Positions 1 through 6,805 of a stretch of 11,315 nt of DNA are shown in pieces (within the stretch, counting starts at the first letter, position 1; each line of letters opens with the position of its first letter). A program made the position numbers and the translations under genes. The notes under the pieces were generated by a model, which was given only the letters and a program-made list of their open reading frames with translations, had not been told where the DNA came from and ran no database searches. Where the stretch lies: NCBI GenBank assembly GCA_030037695.1, contig JASHQF010000103.1:1-11315 (forward strand), given 5' to 3'. The stretch comes from Thermoplasmata archaeon. Lineage in GTDB: Archaea; Thermoplasmatota; Thermoplasmata; Lutacidiplasmatales; UBA184.

Positions 1-380
1 AGGAAGTTGGTCAACCCGCTGAGGTTCGAGGGTTCAAAGGAGACCACGACCGAGAGCGACGTCGACGCGGGCGTCGTCACCGGCGACGAACCCGAGGCGA
101 CGCCGTCGTACGGGGAATCGGCTACGCCGGTCCAGGGCTCGGCCTCGAGCTGCTGAACGAGGGCGGAGGCGTTGGCCGGCGACAGGGGTACGGAGGACCC
201 CGGAACTTCCGTAACGTTCGACGGAGGAGCCGCACCTGCCTGGGGGACCTCGGCGCTCGCCGACGTGGAACCGAGGCCCGAGGCGGTCCACGCCGAGAGC
301 GCGAGGAGCACTACGACGGCGACCCACGCCTGCGACCACGAGGAGGGCCGAAGACCCCGCGGTCTGGGCCGCCCGTTCAA
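1..380 (-). CDS. Secreted protein N-terminus, probable S53 (pro-kumamolisin) peptidase, partial
   Basis: An open frame reads leftward from a TTG at 380-378 and leaves the window after 126 codons. Residues 1-17 are basic (MNGRPRPRGLRPSSWSQ), residues 18-37 form a hydrophobic core (AWVAVVVLLALSAWTASGL), and an AxA site follows (ASA, 41-43), giving a Sec signal peptide. Residues 44-107 are Ser/Thr/Pro/Ala-rich, as in an extracellular linker. Three N-x-S/T sequons occur (N55, N70, N119), fitting archaeal surface glycosylation. The last visible part, SLSVVVSFEPSNLSGLTNF, resembles the first strand and helix of the pro-kumamolisin activation domain that precedes sedolisin (S53) peptidases. No catalytic domain is visible, so the enzyme assignment is inference. 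An in-frame stop (TAA) lies at 416-414 and no ATG or GTG fits before the signal peptide, so TTG is the best start. A TATA-like box sits about 36 nt upstream. The gene and its export are well supported; the family is moderate. Confidence 0.72.
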   Translation of the reverse strand, partial: MNGRPRPRGLRPSSWSQAWVAVVVLLALSAWTASGLGSTSASAEVPQAGAAPPSNVTEVPGSSVPLSPANASALVQQLEAEPWTGVADSPYDGVASGSSPVTTPASTSLSVVVSFEPSNLSGLTNF

Positions 381-412
381 CGTTCCGGGACCGTCATGTG
401 ACGAATCCGGGA

Positions 413-420
413 GTTATAAG
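413..420 (-). promoter_or_regulatory. TATA-like box for the left-edge secreted gene
   Basis: CTTATAAC on the minus strand is the only AT-rich octamer upstream of the TTG start at 380. Its centre is about 36 nt from the start codon, which puts transcription start near 391 and leaves a leader of about 10 nt. This is typical archaeal promoter spacing. Confidence 0.5.
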
Positions 421-572
421 GATTCGACGATCCTCTTCGCCGATCTGGCCCGGTAAGTGAAAACTGCGAAGTTTCGGATCGTTTTGGCTCACCCCTGCAA
501 CCTGGGGCCGAGTGGAGGGCGGCGATCGCGCCGTACGCCCGCTCCGTGCCTCCCTCGCCCGGAAGGATGAGC

Positions 573-580
573 CGTTAAGC
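573..580 (+). promoter_or_regulatory. TATA-like box for the first VOC gene
   Basis: CGTTAAGC is an AT-rich island in very GC-rich DNA, centred about 40 nt before the ATG at 616. Predicted transcription start is near 601-603, inside the palindrome at 591-608. Confidence 0.35.
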
Positions 581-590
581 GCGGGGGAAT

Positions 591-608
591 CCTCGACCCG
601 GGTCGAGG
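591..608 (+). promoter_or_regulatory. Perfect 18-bp palindrome over the predicted transcription start; candidate operator
   Basis: CCTCGACCCGGGTCGAGG is exactly self-complementary (9+9, no spacer) and ends 7 nt before the ATG at 616. The right arm supplies GAGG (605-608), the likely ribosome binding site. It could be the operator of a dimeric regulator overlapping the start of transcription. If the transcript starts upstream of it, it could be a hairpin (7-bp stem, CCGG loop) that hides the ribosome binding site. High GC makes chance palindromes more common, but 18 perfect bases at this position are notable. Confidence 0.45.
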
Positions 609-615
609 CGGGACA

Positions 616-1014
616 ATGCCGAAGAAGAGGGTCCGCGGATCGAAACGCCCGGCGCGAAGGCCCTGGATGGCGAGCGTCGCGGTGATGGTCTCCGACGTCG
701 ATCGGTCGAAGAGCTGGTACACTGAGCGACTCGGGTTCTCGGTGCTCCAAGACGGGGAGCACTGGATCACCGTCGGCCGCAAGGGTAAGGGGGGCGCGCT
801 GCACCTGTGCCTTGCGACGAAGGAGCAACCTCTGGAACCGGGGAACTCCGGGATCCTGATGATCGTCGACGGCGACCTCAAGGCCGAGTGCGCGAAACTG
901 AAGAAGCGCGGGATCGAGTTCGTTCGCGACCCAGAGCTGCAGCCCTGGGGGGTCTGGGACGCCATCGTCCGGGATCCGGACGGGAACGAGATCCTGCTGA
1001 TGGACGAGGGCTGA
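616..1014 (+). CDS. VOC (glyoxalase/bleomycin resistance fold) protein
   Basis: The 132-residue product has the usual length of a single VOC subunit, built from two beta-alpha-beta-beta-beta modules. Module 1 starts with ASVAVMVSDVDRSKSWY and contains the turn ERLGFSV. Module 2 starts at GILMIVDGD and ends in the family signature RDPDGNEILLMDEG. His63 (ALHLCL) and Glu125 (GNEILL) match common metal-ligand positions. The usual first-strand His is replaced by a hydrophobic residue, so metal chemistry is uncertain. The substrate cannot be told; members include glyoxalases, extradiol dioxygenases and drug-binding proteins. The ATG at 616 has GAGG 7 nt upstream and gives an unusual basic tail (8 Lys/Arg in the first 17 residues). 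Starting at Met18 (667) would remove it. The gene appears to be monocistronic. Confidence 0.85.
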   Translation: MPKKRVRGSKRPARRPWMASVAVMVSDVDRSKSWYTERLGFSVLQDGEHWITVGRKGKGGALHLCLATKEQPLEPGNSGILMIVDGDLKAECAKLKKRGIEFVRDPELQPWGVWDAIVRDPDGNEILLMDEG

Positions 1015-1148
1015 ACCCCCCGGCGCCCACCCTGCGATCGCTTCGGCCGGAGCGAGCTCCTTTAGATCGCCGGGCTAGCGCTCCGGCACTCCAGCCCCGC
1101 GTCCTCGGTCCAGGGGGTGGGGCGTACTGAGGGAGGGCTCCGCGTCCC

Positions 1149-1156
1149 CCTTATGG
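1149..1156 (+). promoter_or_regulatory. TATA-like box for the SRPBCC gene
   Basis: CCTTATGG is centred 37 nt upstream of the ATG at 1190 in otherwise C-rich sequence. The expected transcription start is near 1178-1180, giving a very short leader that includes AAGGCG. Confidence 0.4.
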
Positions 1157-1189
1157 ACCCCCAGGTCTCCCCTCGATCCAAGGCGAAAG

Positions 1190-1648
1190 ATGGCCGGTCC
1201 GTCGGGGTCGAAGAACTACACGATCACGATCCTCGTCGACAAGACCCCGCAGCAGGTCTACGACGCGGTCAACAACGTCCGGGGATGGTGGACGGGGGAG
1301 ATCACCGGGACCACCGACCGGCTCGGCGCCACGTGGACGTACCGCTACGAGGAGCTGCATCGCAGCACCCAGAAGATCACGGAGATGGTCCCCGGGAAGA
1401 AGGTCGTCTGGCACGTCACGGACAGCCAGCTCAGCTTCGTCAAGGACAGGACCGAATGGAACGGCACCGACATCGTCTTCGAGATCGCGAAGAAGGGGGA
1501 GCGGACCGAGCTTCGCTTCACCCATGTCGGGCTGGCCCCCGAGATCGAATGCTACAACGGCTGCTCGGACGCCTGGCGCTTCTACATCCGCGATAGCCTG
1601 CGCAAGCTGATCCAGACCGGAAAGGTCGCGGCGAACTCGAGCAAGTAA
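1190..1648 (+). CDS. SRPBCC / AHSA1-like domain protein
   Basis: The 152-residue protein reads as a single START-like helix-grip domain. YTITILVDKTPQQVYDAVNN is the first strand plus the helix that opens these folds. RGWWTGEITG (31-40) is the Trp-rich turn common in AHSA1-like proteins. The middle strands run through KVVWHV and TDIVFEI. The end has ELRFTHVGL followed by the long C-terminal helix with AWRFYIRDSLRKLIQTGK, a standard ending for the family. These proteins form a hydrophobic ligand cavity; some are Hsp90 co-chaperone-like, and many are uncharacterised small-molecule or lipid binders. No ligand can be assigned. The ATG at 1190 follows AAGGCGAAAG. It has its own promoter and a gap of about 150 nt on each side, so it is probably transcribed alone. 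Confidence 0.88.
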   Translation: MAGPSGSKNYTITILVDKTPQQVYDAVNNVRGWWTGEITGTTDRLGATWTYRYEELHRSTQKITEMVPGKKVVWHVTDSQLSFVKDRTEWNGTDIVFEIAKKGERTELRFTHVGLAPEIECYNGCSDAWRFYIRDSLRKLIQTGKVAANSSK

Positions 1649-1740
1649 CCGACCGTTGTTATCGGAAGGCGGGACCCCGGTGCCCCGAGGCGAACCCGGG
1701 TCGACCCCTGCGGGAAGCTCGCCTCCCGGGAGGGGACTAC

Positions 1741-1748
1741 GGTTTATG
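1741..1748 (+). promoter_or_regulatory. TATA-like box for the four-helix membrane protein
   Basis: GGTTTATG lies about 53 nt before the ATG at 1797. The predicted transcription start is near 1770, which leaves a leader of about 27 nt. Confidence 0.4.
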
Positions 1749-1796
1749 CGGGTGGGTATCCCGCTGAGCCGCTGGCCGCACGGTTAGCTGAGTCGC

Positions 1797-2243
1797 ATGA
1801 GCGGAAACCCCTCGCCCTCCAACGCCCCGCCAGCGGGCCCGCCGGTCGGCAAGATCTCCTTGAGGATCTGGGGGATCCTGCTCCTCGTGATGTTCCTCGT
1901 TACCTCCGCGGTGGGGGGTTCCCTCGCCCTCGAGAGCTCGTACCTTGTCGTCACCCTGGCGAGCCACATCGGCCTCGCCCTCACGACCCTCGCGCTCAGC
2001 GCGTACGGCGCGGCCGTATTGGCCCGCCCGTACGGCCCTCGCCCCAAGGCGTTCGTCGGGCTCGCCGCCCTGAGCGCGCTGGGCGGAACGCTCGCAGGGA
2101 CGGTCTTCCTGCTGTTCGGACAGAGCCCGGTCGCCCTCTACGCGATGGAGGGGTTCGCCGGCCTCGGCATCCTCTCCGCCCTCCTCCTGATGGTCTTTGG
2201 CGGTCCGTCCGGTCTCCGGGCCACGACGTCAAACCCTGCGTAG
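1797..2243 (+). CDS. Small four-helix integral membrane protein, function unknown
   Basis: The 148-residue product begins with a Pro/Ser/Asn-rich cytoplasm-like tail (1-19) and then has four hydrophobic segments, roughly 24-44 (IWGILLLVMFLVTSAVG), 49-71, 85-107 and 113-134. The loops are short; the one between helices 2 and 3 is positive (ARPYGPRPK), which suggests it faces the cytoplasm, with both termini also inside. There are no conserved charged residues in the membrane, no metal-binding motif and no known family signature that I can see. Codon third positions are strongly G/C, as in neighbouring real genes, and the hydrophobic pattern supports this frame. The ATG at 1797 follows TGAGTCGC with no clear ribosome binding site. 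I do not recognise a function. Confidence 0.72.
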   Translation: MSGNPSPSNAPPAGPPVGKISLRIWGILLLVMFLVTSAVGGSLALESSYLVVTLASHIGLALTTLALSAYGAAVLARPYGPRPKAFVGLAALSALGGTLAGTVFLLFGQSPVALYAMEGFAGLGILSALLLMVFGGPSGLRATTSNPA

Positions 2244-2296
2244 CCCGCCACCGGCCCCGGCGTCCTATCGCCGGCGAGTGCGGCCGGGCGCCGAAA

Positions 2297-2304
2297 CGAT
2301 TAAT
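2297..2304 (+). promoter_or_regulatory. TATA-like box for the 521-residue gene
   Basis: CGATTAAT is an AT-rich octamer about 48 nt upstream of the ATG at 2349. The predicted transcription start near 2327 gives a short leader containing TTTTTG and the C-rich stretch before the start. Confidence 0.4.
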
Positions 2305-2348
2305 GCCCGAGTCCACCAGTTTTTGTCGGGGACGGGCGGCCCCTTTCG

Positions 2349-3914
2349 ATGGCCGACGATCGGGACGCGGCGCGCATCCAGCGGGAGCGGGAAGCGCGGC
2401 GGGCCATCGAGCGGCTCCGGATGGAGGAGGAGCGGCGGGACCGACAGGCCGAGCTCGCTCGCCTGAGCGGGGGAGGCGGGTCCGCAGGGTCGGGACGACC
2501 CCCGGCGGACCCGGCAGGGCGCTCGCGATCGATTCCTCGTGAGGATAGTGACGGCCGTCTGCCGACCCCCGAGCGGGTTGGTACCTCATCGCTCTCGACG
2601 CCGGTCGCTCCGGGGGCGCCGCGGGCGATCGGGGCGGAGATCCGTTCGCCCGAGATCGAGGCGTTCCTCCGCCTCGACCCGGCCGACTCGTTCGACCTGG
2701 TGGCGGTTAACTCGATCCGCCTTCCGGCGCTCGACGACCGTGCTCGGGAGAGCCCGGGAACGGCCGAGGCGATCGCCCGGCGGGCAGAGACGATGATGGC
2801 CCGGGTCCGTCGGGAGGAGGACGATCCGCTGACCGTGGGGGCGTTCCTGAGGGACCGGGTCCTCGAGTGGTACGCCCGGAGCGGGGAGGACCCCGACTGG
2901 GCGGCCACGGCCCCGAGGCGTTGGGGCGGCCTGTACGCGGAGAGCCGCGCCGCCGGGGGTCATCGCGTACCTTGGCTGAACGTCCGCCTCCACAGCCTCT
3001 GGCAGCCGGCGTCGAAGGGCCGGAACCTGGGCTCGCGCCTCCGCAAGGGACTCTCACGCGACCGGGCGGGGTTGTCGATCCTCTCCCGGAGCGCGGCCCA
3101 GCAGATCCACGCCGAGGTGGCGCAGGCGATCTTGGACGACCTCGCGGCCCAGCCCAGGAATCCCCGGGCCGCGACCCCGCTCGTCCGCCTCAGCGAGCTC
3201 GCGGTCCGACGGCAGGTGGTCACGATCAACGACTCCCTCGCCGCGATCCTGGGGGGCCCCGAGACGGGGCCGTTCGTCGTCCTCCACCCGAATCGGTACC
3301 CCGACTGCGAAGAGATGATCCTCCGCCCACCGGGCCCCGGAGCGAGCGGGGCAGCCCTCGCCTATTCGCTCGCCGCCGGACGCGGTGTCCGCCGAGGGGC
3401 CGGGCGGCCGACCCCGGGGGCCGAGGACACTGCGGGGGTCGGAGGCGACGCCGAGGGGACGGGTACAGGGGCTCCTGGGGAGTTCGCGGTCGACGCCGAA
3501 TCCGTCTGGGAAGCCGCGTCCGTCACGAAGGAAGCCTGGGCTCGGATCGTCGCGGAAAAGCGCCGGGAGCGGGGCCGGCTCGACCCTCCCCCGAAGGATG
3601 ACCGCAACCGCGCCGGCTACGAACCCCTGCGGGAACTCGCCCTCGGCAACGCGGAGTTCCGGAAGGCGTTCCTCGCGGCGAAGTGGCGGGGTCGCCCCGC
3701 CGGGTTCCCGCTCCTCGTCGCCCTGCTCCAGAAGGGTTCGCTCGCTCCCGAGGTCGCGACCGACCACGAGTACCTCGAAGCGGAGTTAGGAGAGCTCGTG
3801 CAGGGCGACCCGCAATGGCGACCGACCGACGCGGTGTGGACCCTGCCCGGCTGGCGCATCGTCCGAGAAGGCGACCGCCCGGGAGAGTACCGCTACCGCG
3901 CGGAACCGGGGTAA
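2349..3914 (+). CDS. Unrecognised 521-residue protein with N-terminal charged helix, convergent with the GTPase operon
   Basis: I do not recognise this protein. Visible parts: residues 5-40 are a highly charged Arg/Glu/Ala helix (RIQREREARRAIERLRMEEE) likely to form a coiled coil. Residues 41-98 are a Gly/Ser/Pro-rich linker. Residues 99-330 form a folded core starting SPEIEAFLRLDPADSFDLVAVN and including FLRDRVLEWYARSGEDPDW and a Val/Leu-rich end (GPFVVLHPNRYPDCEEMIL). Residues about 340-380 are a second Gly/Ala/Thr-rich linker. Residues 381-521 form a second domain rich in Trp and aromatic residues (YEPLRELALGNAEFRKAF; AVWTLPGWRIV). There is no signal peptide, membrane helix or P-loop. Third-position G/C use supports this frame over the long antisense frames. 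It ends 21 bp from the end of the pseudo-GTPase gene, so it may belong to the same system, but it is on the opposite strand with its own promoter. Confidence 0.78.
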   Translation: MADDRDAARIQREREARRAIERLRMEEERRDRQAELARLSGGGGSAGSGRPPADPAGRSRSIPREDSDGRLPTPERVGTSSLSTPVAPGAPRAIGAEIRSPEIEAFLRLDPADSFDLVAVNSIRLPALDDRARESPGTAEAIARRAETMMARVRREEDDPLTVGAFLRDRVLEWYARSGEDPDWAATAPRRWGGLYAESRAAGGHRVPWLNVRLHSLWQPASKGRNLGSRLRKGLSRDRAGLSILSRSAAQQIHAEVAQAILDDLAAQPRNPRAATPLVRLSELAVRRQVVTINDSLAAILGGPETGPFVVLHPNRYPDCEEMILRPPGPGASGAALAYSLAAGRGVRRGAGRPTPGAEDTAGVGGDAEGTGTGAPGEFAVDAESVWEAASVTKEAWARIVAEKRRERGRLDPPPKDDRNRAGYEPLRELALGNAEFRKAFLAAKWRGRPAGFPLLVALLQKGSLAPEVATDHEYLEAELGELVQGDPQWRPTDAVWTLPGWRIVREGDRPGEYRYRAEPG

Positions 3915-3917
3915 CCG

Positions 3918-3933
3918 CGGGGACGCGGCCCCG
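3918..3933. terminator. Possible GC hairpin between convergent genes
   Basis: CGGGG (3918-3922) and CCCCG (3929-3933) can pair around a 6-nt loop in the 21-bp gap between two convergent stop codons. There is no T-run on either side, so this is only a weak candidate for a shared transcription end. Confidence 0.2.
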
Positions 3934-3935
3934 GG

Positions 3936-4928
3936 TCAGTTCGCCGAGGCGGACGGCAGACGGTGGGCCAGGCGACCGAGGGTCTCGATCAGGGCCCGAT
4001 ATTCCTCGAACGGGTACGACGGCTCCCACCCGCCGGCCGGGGCGAGGGATCGGCGCTGGACCCTCAGCTCGTTCGCGACCAGCTCGGTGGCGAGGCCGCT
4101 GTAGAACCACTCCGTGGGAGCGACGGTGAACCCTGCCCCCTTCCGATGGCGCTCGAAGAACGCGGCCGTCTCAGGGTAGTACCGCCGGAGGAGGCGGTCC
4201 CCGGTTGCCTTGCGGGCTTCGCGCTTCCATTCGGAAGGGACGCCGCTCGGCGCGTCGAGCCGCCGGAGGGTGTCGAGGTGGATCCGATCGACCTTGGTCA
4301 CCACGAAGAGCGGGAACAGATGGCGGGACCGACGATCCCGCTCGGCCGCGAGGAACTTGCCCAGGAGGCCGAACGTGCTCGCGAGCAGGCGGTCCGCCCG
4401 GGCCAGCGCCAACTGCTCGGCCCCGTCCGGGTCGGGGGAGAGCGTCACCGCGTCGATCAACGGGATCACGACCCGGCTCCGGAACAGCTCCCGGGTCCCG
4501 CGGTCCAGGACGGCGTCGTGGGCGTGGAGCTCGGCGGCCTCCTCGGTCGGCAGGCCCCCGACCTGGATCGCGACGGTGTCGAACCCCGGCTCGGAGCCCG
4601 CCGACGGATGCGCGAGGCCCCGGAGCCTGCCCTGGCGGAAGCCGAAGACGAACGAGAGCGGGTGCTCCTGCCAGTCGTGGTCGTGCGTCGGGAACCGGCC
4701 CGCGCCGAGCTCGCCGTAGATCGATTCGAGCTGGCGGATCGACTCCCGGTCCGCGTGGAAGCGGAACTCGTCCGCCTCGTCGATCCCGAGACGGACCTGG
4801 GCGGTGTAGAGCAGGCCGACGAACGTCGTGAGCCCGGACCCCCGATCGGCGAGGACGAGCGCGGAGCTCATCGGACCCTCGGGGGCGGGCTCGGGCGGGC
4901 GGAGCGCCTGGGCCGATCCGCTCGGCAC
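3936..4928 (-). CDS. Degenerate TRAFAC/DO-GTPase-like paralogue (predicted pseudo-GTPase)
   Basis: A 330-residue paralogue of the GTPase two genes upstream. Shared blocks include TTFVGLLYTAQVRLG versus TTFLGLLYAAQVKYG, DEFRFHA versus DSFRFHA, and LSFVFGFRQG versus IGFVFGYRKA. Its nucleotide site is damaged. The P-loop reads ADRGSGLTT, with Leu33 where the intact copy has Lys14 and Ala27 where it has Gly8. The G3 motif reads QVGG (122-125) instead of DVSG. The G4-like TKVD (211-214) remains, so guanine recognition may persist without hydrolysis. Leu33 is CTC, three substitutions from AAG, which argues against a single read error. The GTG at 4928 lies just after the TGA of the upstream gene, with GGAG 7 nt before it. 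An internal ATG at 4871 (Met20), preceded by GAGGGT, aligns with Met1 of the paralogue and may be the true start. No membrane segment is seen. Confidence 0.87.
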   Translation of the reverse strand: MPSGSAQALRPPEPAPEGPMSSALVLADRGSGLTTFVGLLYTAQVRLGIDEADEFRFHADRESIRQLESIYGELGAGRFPTHDHDWQEHPLSFVFGFRQGRLRGLAHPSAGSEPGFDTVAIQVGGLPTEEAAELHAHDAVLDRGTRELFRSRVVIPLIDAVTLSPDPDGAEQLALARADRLLASTFGLLGKFLAAERDRRSRHLFPLFVVTKVDRIHLDTLRRLDAPSGVPSEWKREARKATGDRLLRRYYPETAAFFERHRKGAGFTVAPTEWFYSGLATELVANELRVQRRSLAPAGGWEPSYPFEEYRALIETLGRLAHRLPSASAN

Positions 4929-4932
4929 GGCC

Positions 4933-5778
4933 TCACTCCGCGAACGCTTCCCCGACCCGCGCGTACATCGTGTTCTTGCCCCGGATCGGGGGGAGCGCGG
5001 CGTGGTCGATGCTGGCGTCGAGCAGCGTCCAGGTCGCGTCGGCGCGGACGCCCCGCGCCGAGATGGCGACCCGGAAGTGGTTCATCGCGCTCAGGGTCGG
5101 CGCGTCGCTGATCGCGGGGAACAGCGGGATCTCCCCGCCGGCGGCGATCAGCTCGACGAGCCGGTAGAGCAGCTCGTTGCGGTACTGGTTCGAGCTCCCC
5201 CGGCAGAGGACGAGCGTGCGGCCCTGCAGGTCGGCGAGCAGGCGGCTCACGAGCGTGTCGACCGCCGCCTTCGTGATCAGCCGACGGATGCCTCCGCCGG
5301 GCGGTCGCGGGATCGCCTCGCCCGTGCGCAGGCGGACCTCCAGGGCGTCGATCTTCCCCCGCGCCTTCGGGTTGACCCGATCGAACTCCTCGGCGGCCGC
5401 CTCGACGTCGTAGAACGTGAGGCGCCCCTCGCGGACCGGCTGCGCCGGCACGACCACGGTGTGGTTCTGGATGGTAGGCCGGTTGTACTCGTCGGCGACC
5501 CCCCGACCCAGCACGGAGAGCAGGATCTCGTCGTTGGCGGACGCCGGGTGGATCATCCGGGCGTCGATCACCGTGCTCCCGTTCGACGTCTTCTCGACCC
5601 GCACGGGCGTGAAGTGGCCCGCGAGGTACCGCAGGTACAGCGGGCCGTTCAGGCTGTGCGACTCCGCCTTCATGCCGTACCCCTTCTCGGGGCTCGCGCC
5701 GTAGATCCAGTGCTGGAGGCTCACGGTGGCGGCGCCCTCCGGCAGGGCCCCTTCGCGGACGGCGGTCAACGTCCGCAC
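4933..5778 (-). CDS. Short GAP1-like GTPase-associated protein
   Basis: The 281-residue protein lies between the two GTPase paralogues. Its N-terminal part has QHWIYGASPEKGYGMKAES (22-40) and then GRGVADEYNRPTIQNHTVVV (91-110). This pattern of an early aromatic/Gly segment, then D-E-Y-x-R and a conserved His (H106) before a strand, resembles the GAP1 N-terminal domain of GTPase-associated proteins. The part from about 170 to 245 (LVSRLLADLQGRTLVLCRG, then LLYRLVELIAAGGEIPLF) resembles the following GAP1 middle domain. Known GAP1 proteins are, as I recall, much longer, so this is a minimal form. It starts with GTG at 5778, one base beyond the TAG of the upstream gene (TAGGGTG), so it is probably translationally coupled. 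Biochemical activity is unknown; regulation of the adjacent GTPase is inferred from context. Family assignment is by eye and moderate. Confidence 0.8.
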   Translation of the reverse strand: MRTLTAVREGALPEGAATVSLQHWIYGASPEKGYGMKAESHSLNGPLYLRYLAGHFTPVRVEKTSNGSTVIDARMIHPASANDEILLSVLGRGVADEYNRPTIQNHTVVVPAQPVREGRLTFYDVEAAAEEFDRVNPKARGKIDALEVRLRTGEAIPRPPGGGIRRLITKAAVDTLVSRLLADLQGRTLVLCRGSSNQYRNELLYRLVELIAAGGEIPLFPAISDAPTLSAMNHFRVAISARGVRADATWTLLDASIDHAALPPIRGKNTMYARVGEAFAE

Positions 5779-5779
5779 C

Positions 5780-6799
5780 CTACGCCGTGGCGGCGGCCGG
5801 CGCCGGCTGGAGGGTCGCCTGCTCCACGATCTCGTCCGGGACCTTGTTCGCGACGGCCCGGAAATGCTCGATGAACGCGACGTAGTCGTCGTAGGAGAAG
5901 TCCGGCTCCGCCCCGCCGTCGGCCGAGAACCCCTTCCGCACGATCCGGGGCACGCCGACCGGGAGCATCCCGGCCTCGGCGGTCTCCGTCCGGACCCAGC
6001 TGAAGAAGTACGCCGCCTGGTCGAAGTTGACGCCCGCGACCTTGCCGCCGCGGATCTGGGAGAGCGTCTGCGGCATGAAGACCCGCAGCAGCGCCTCCGC
6101 GTACTCCTTGCGCTTGCGCCGCTGGTCGCCGGGGGGCACGCCGCGGTGGAGCCCGAGCTTCACCAGGACCTCGTCCCGTACGCTGTCGAACTTCGAGAGG
6201 ATGATCGCCGGGTAGATCACCGGGTTGCCGACGCTCAAGCCCTGCGTCTTCATCCGGGAGAACTCCTGCTTCTTGTACGTCTGGAGCGAGACCAGGAGCG
6301 AGGCGACCTCGCTGTCGTACTTCAGCATCTGGCGGAAGACGGGCGAGTCGATCTCGGTCGTCATCTTGCTGCAGTCGACGAGCGTCACGACGACATGGCT
6401 CTTCAGCAACTGTTGGATGATCGGGCTCGCCGCGACGCCCGTCTCGATGAACTCCTGGACGTCCTCGCCCGAGACGTCGTACGCCGCGAAGGCGAGCTTG
6501 GAGAACGGATTGACCCAGTTCCGCTCCTTGAGCGCCGTCGGGAGCCGCCCGGAGATCGCCTTCCTGTAGCCGAAGACGAAGCCGATCTCCGTCATCTCGT
6601 CCTTCAGCGTGGCGCCCGGGAACCGGGCGTCCTTCATCCCCTCGTAGACTTGGCTCATCAGCCGCAGGGACTGTAGCGGCGCGTGGAACCGGAACGAATC
6701 CGAGACCCGCGTACCGTACTTCACCTGGGCCGCGTAGAGCAGGCCGAGGAAGGTCGTCTTGCCGCACGCTCGATCCCCCAAAATCGCTGCCGGACACAT
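5780..6799 (-). CDS. TRAFAC-clade (DO-GTPase-like) GTPase with intact P-loop
   Basis: The 339-residue cytosolic protein has a complete set of GTPase motifs. The P-loop is GDRACGKTT (8-16). A candidate switch Thr is T64 in FPGAT. G3 is DVSG (108-111) after a hydrophobic strand (LAFAAYDVSG). HVVVTLVDCSKM (135-146) forms the next core strand, and the G4-like SKFD is at 202-205 after VIYPAIIL. The rest is helical, with an aromatic C-terminal segment (FSYDDYVAFIEHFRAV) also found in the paralogue. GTPases of this kind occur with GAP1 proteins in predicted NTP-dependent conflict/signalling cassettes. The ATG at 6799 begins 6 nt after the TAA of the SPFH gene, and the next gene starts 1 nt after its own stop, so it belongs to one transcript. 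The ribosome binding site is weak, again suggesting coupling. GTP rather than ATP is inferred from the KxD motif. Confidence 0.9.
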   Translation of the reverse strand: MCPAAILGDRACGKTTFLGLLYAAQVKYGTRVSDSFRFHAPLQSLRLMSQVYEGMKDARFPGATLKDEMTEIGFVFGYRKAISGRLPTALKERNWVNPFSKLAFAAYDVSGEDVQEFIETGVAASPIIQQLLKSHVVVTLVDCSKMTTEIDSPVFRQMLKYDSEVASLLVSLQTYKKQEFSRMKTQGLSVGNPVIYPAIILSKFDSVRDEVLVKLGLHRGVPPGDQRRKRKEYAEALLRVFMPQTLSQIRGGKVAGVNFDQAAYFFSWVRTETAEAGMLPVGVPRIVRKGFSADGGAEPDFSYDDYVAFIEHFRAVANKVPDEIVEQATLQPAPAAATA

Positions 6800-6805
6800 G
6801 GTGGT

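Noticed and set aside
1034..1070. Nested dyads (GCGATC/GATCGC around CGCTTCGG/CCGGAGCG) after the first VOC gene
   Set aside because: The inner pair has a mismatch, the arms share a base, and only TTTA follows. This is too weak to call a terminator in GC-rich DNA.
3054..3767. Open frame of 237 codons antisense to the 521-residue gene
   Set aside because: Its composition is Arg/Gly/Pro-heavy with no domain pattern. Long antisense frames are expected opposite GC-rich genes, and the plus-strand frame has the better third-position G/C pattern.
4840..4860. The missing P-loop lysine as a sequencing error
   Set aside because: The codon is CTC, which differs from both lysine codons at all three bases. 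The frame is intact on both sides, and a second motif (DxxG to QVGG) is altered as well.
3963..5111. Plus-strand open frame of 382 codons opposite the pseudo-GTPase and GAP1-like genes
   Set aside because: It lies opposite two genes with clear family motifs, crosses their boundary and consists mostly of Arg/Glu/Gly/Pro repeats without hydrophobic pattern.
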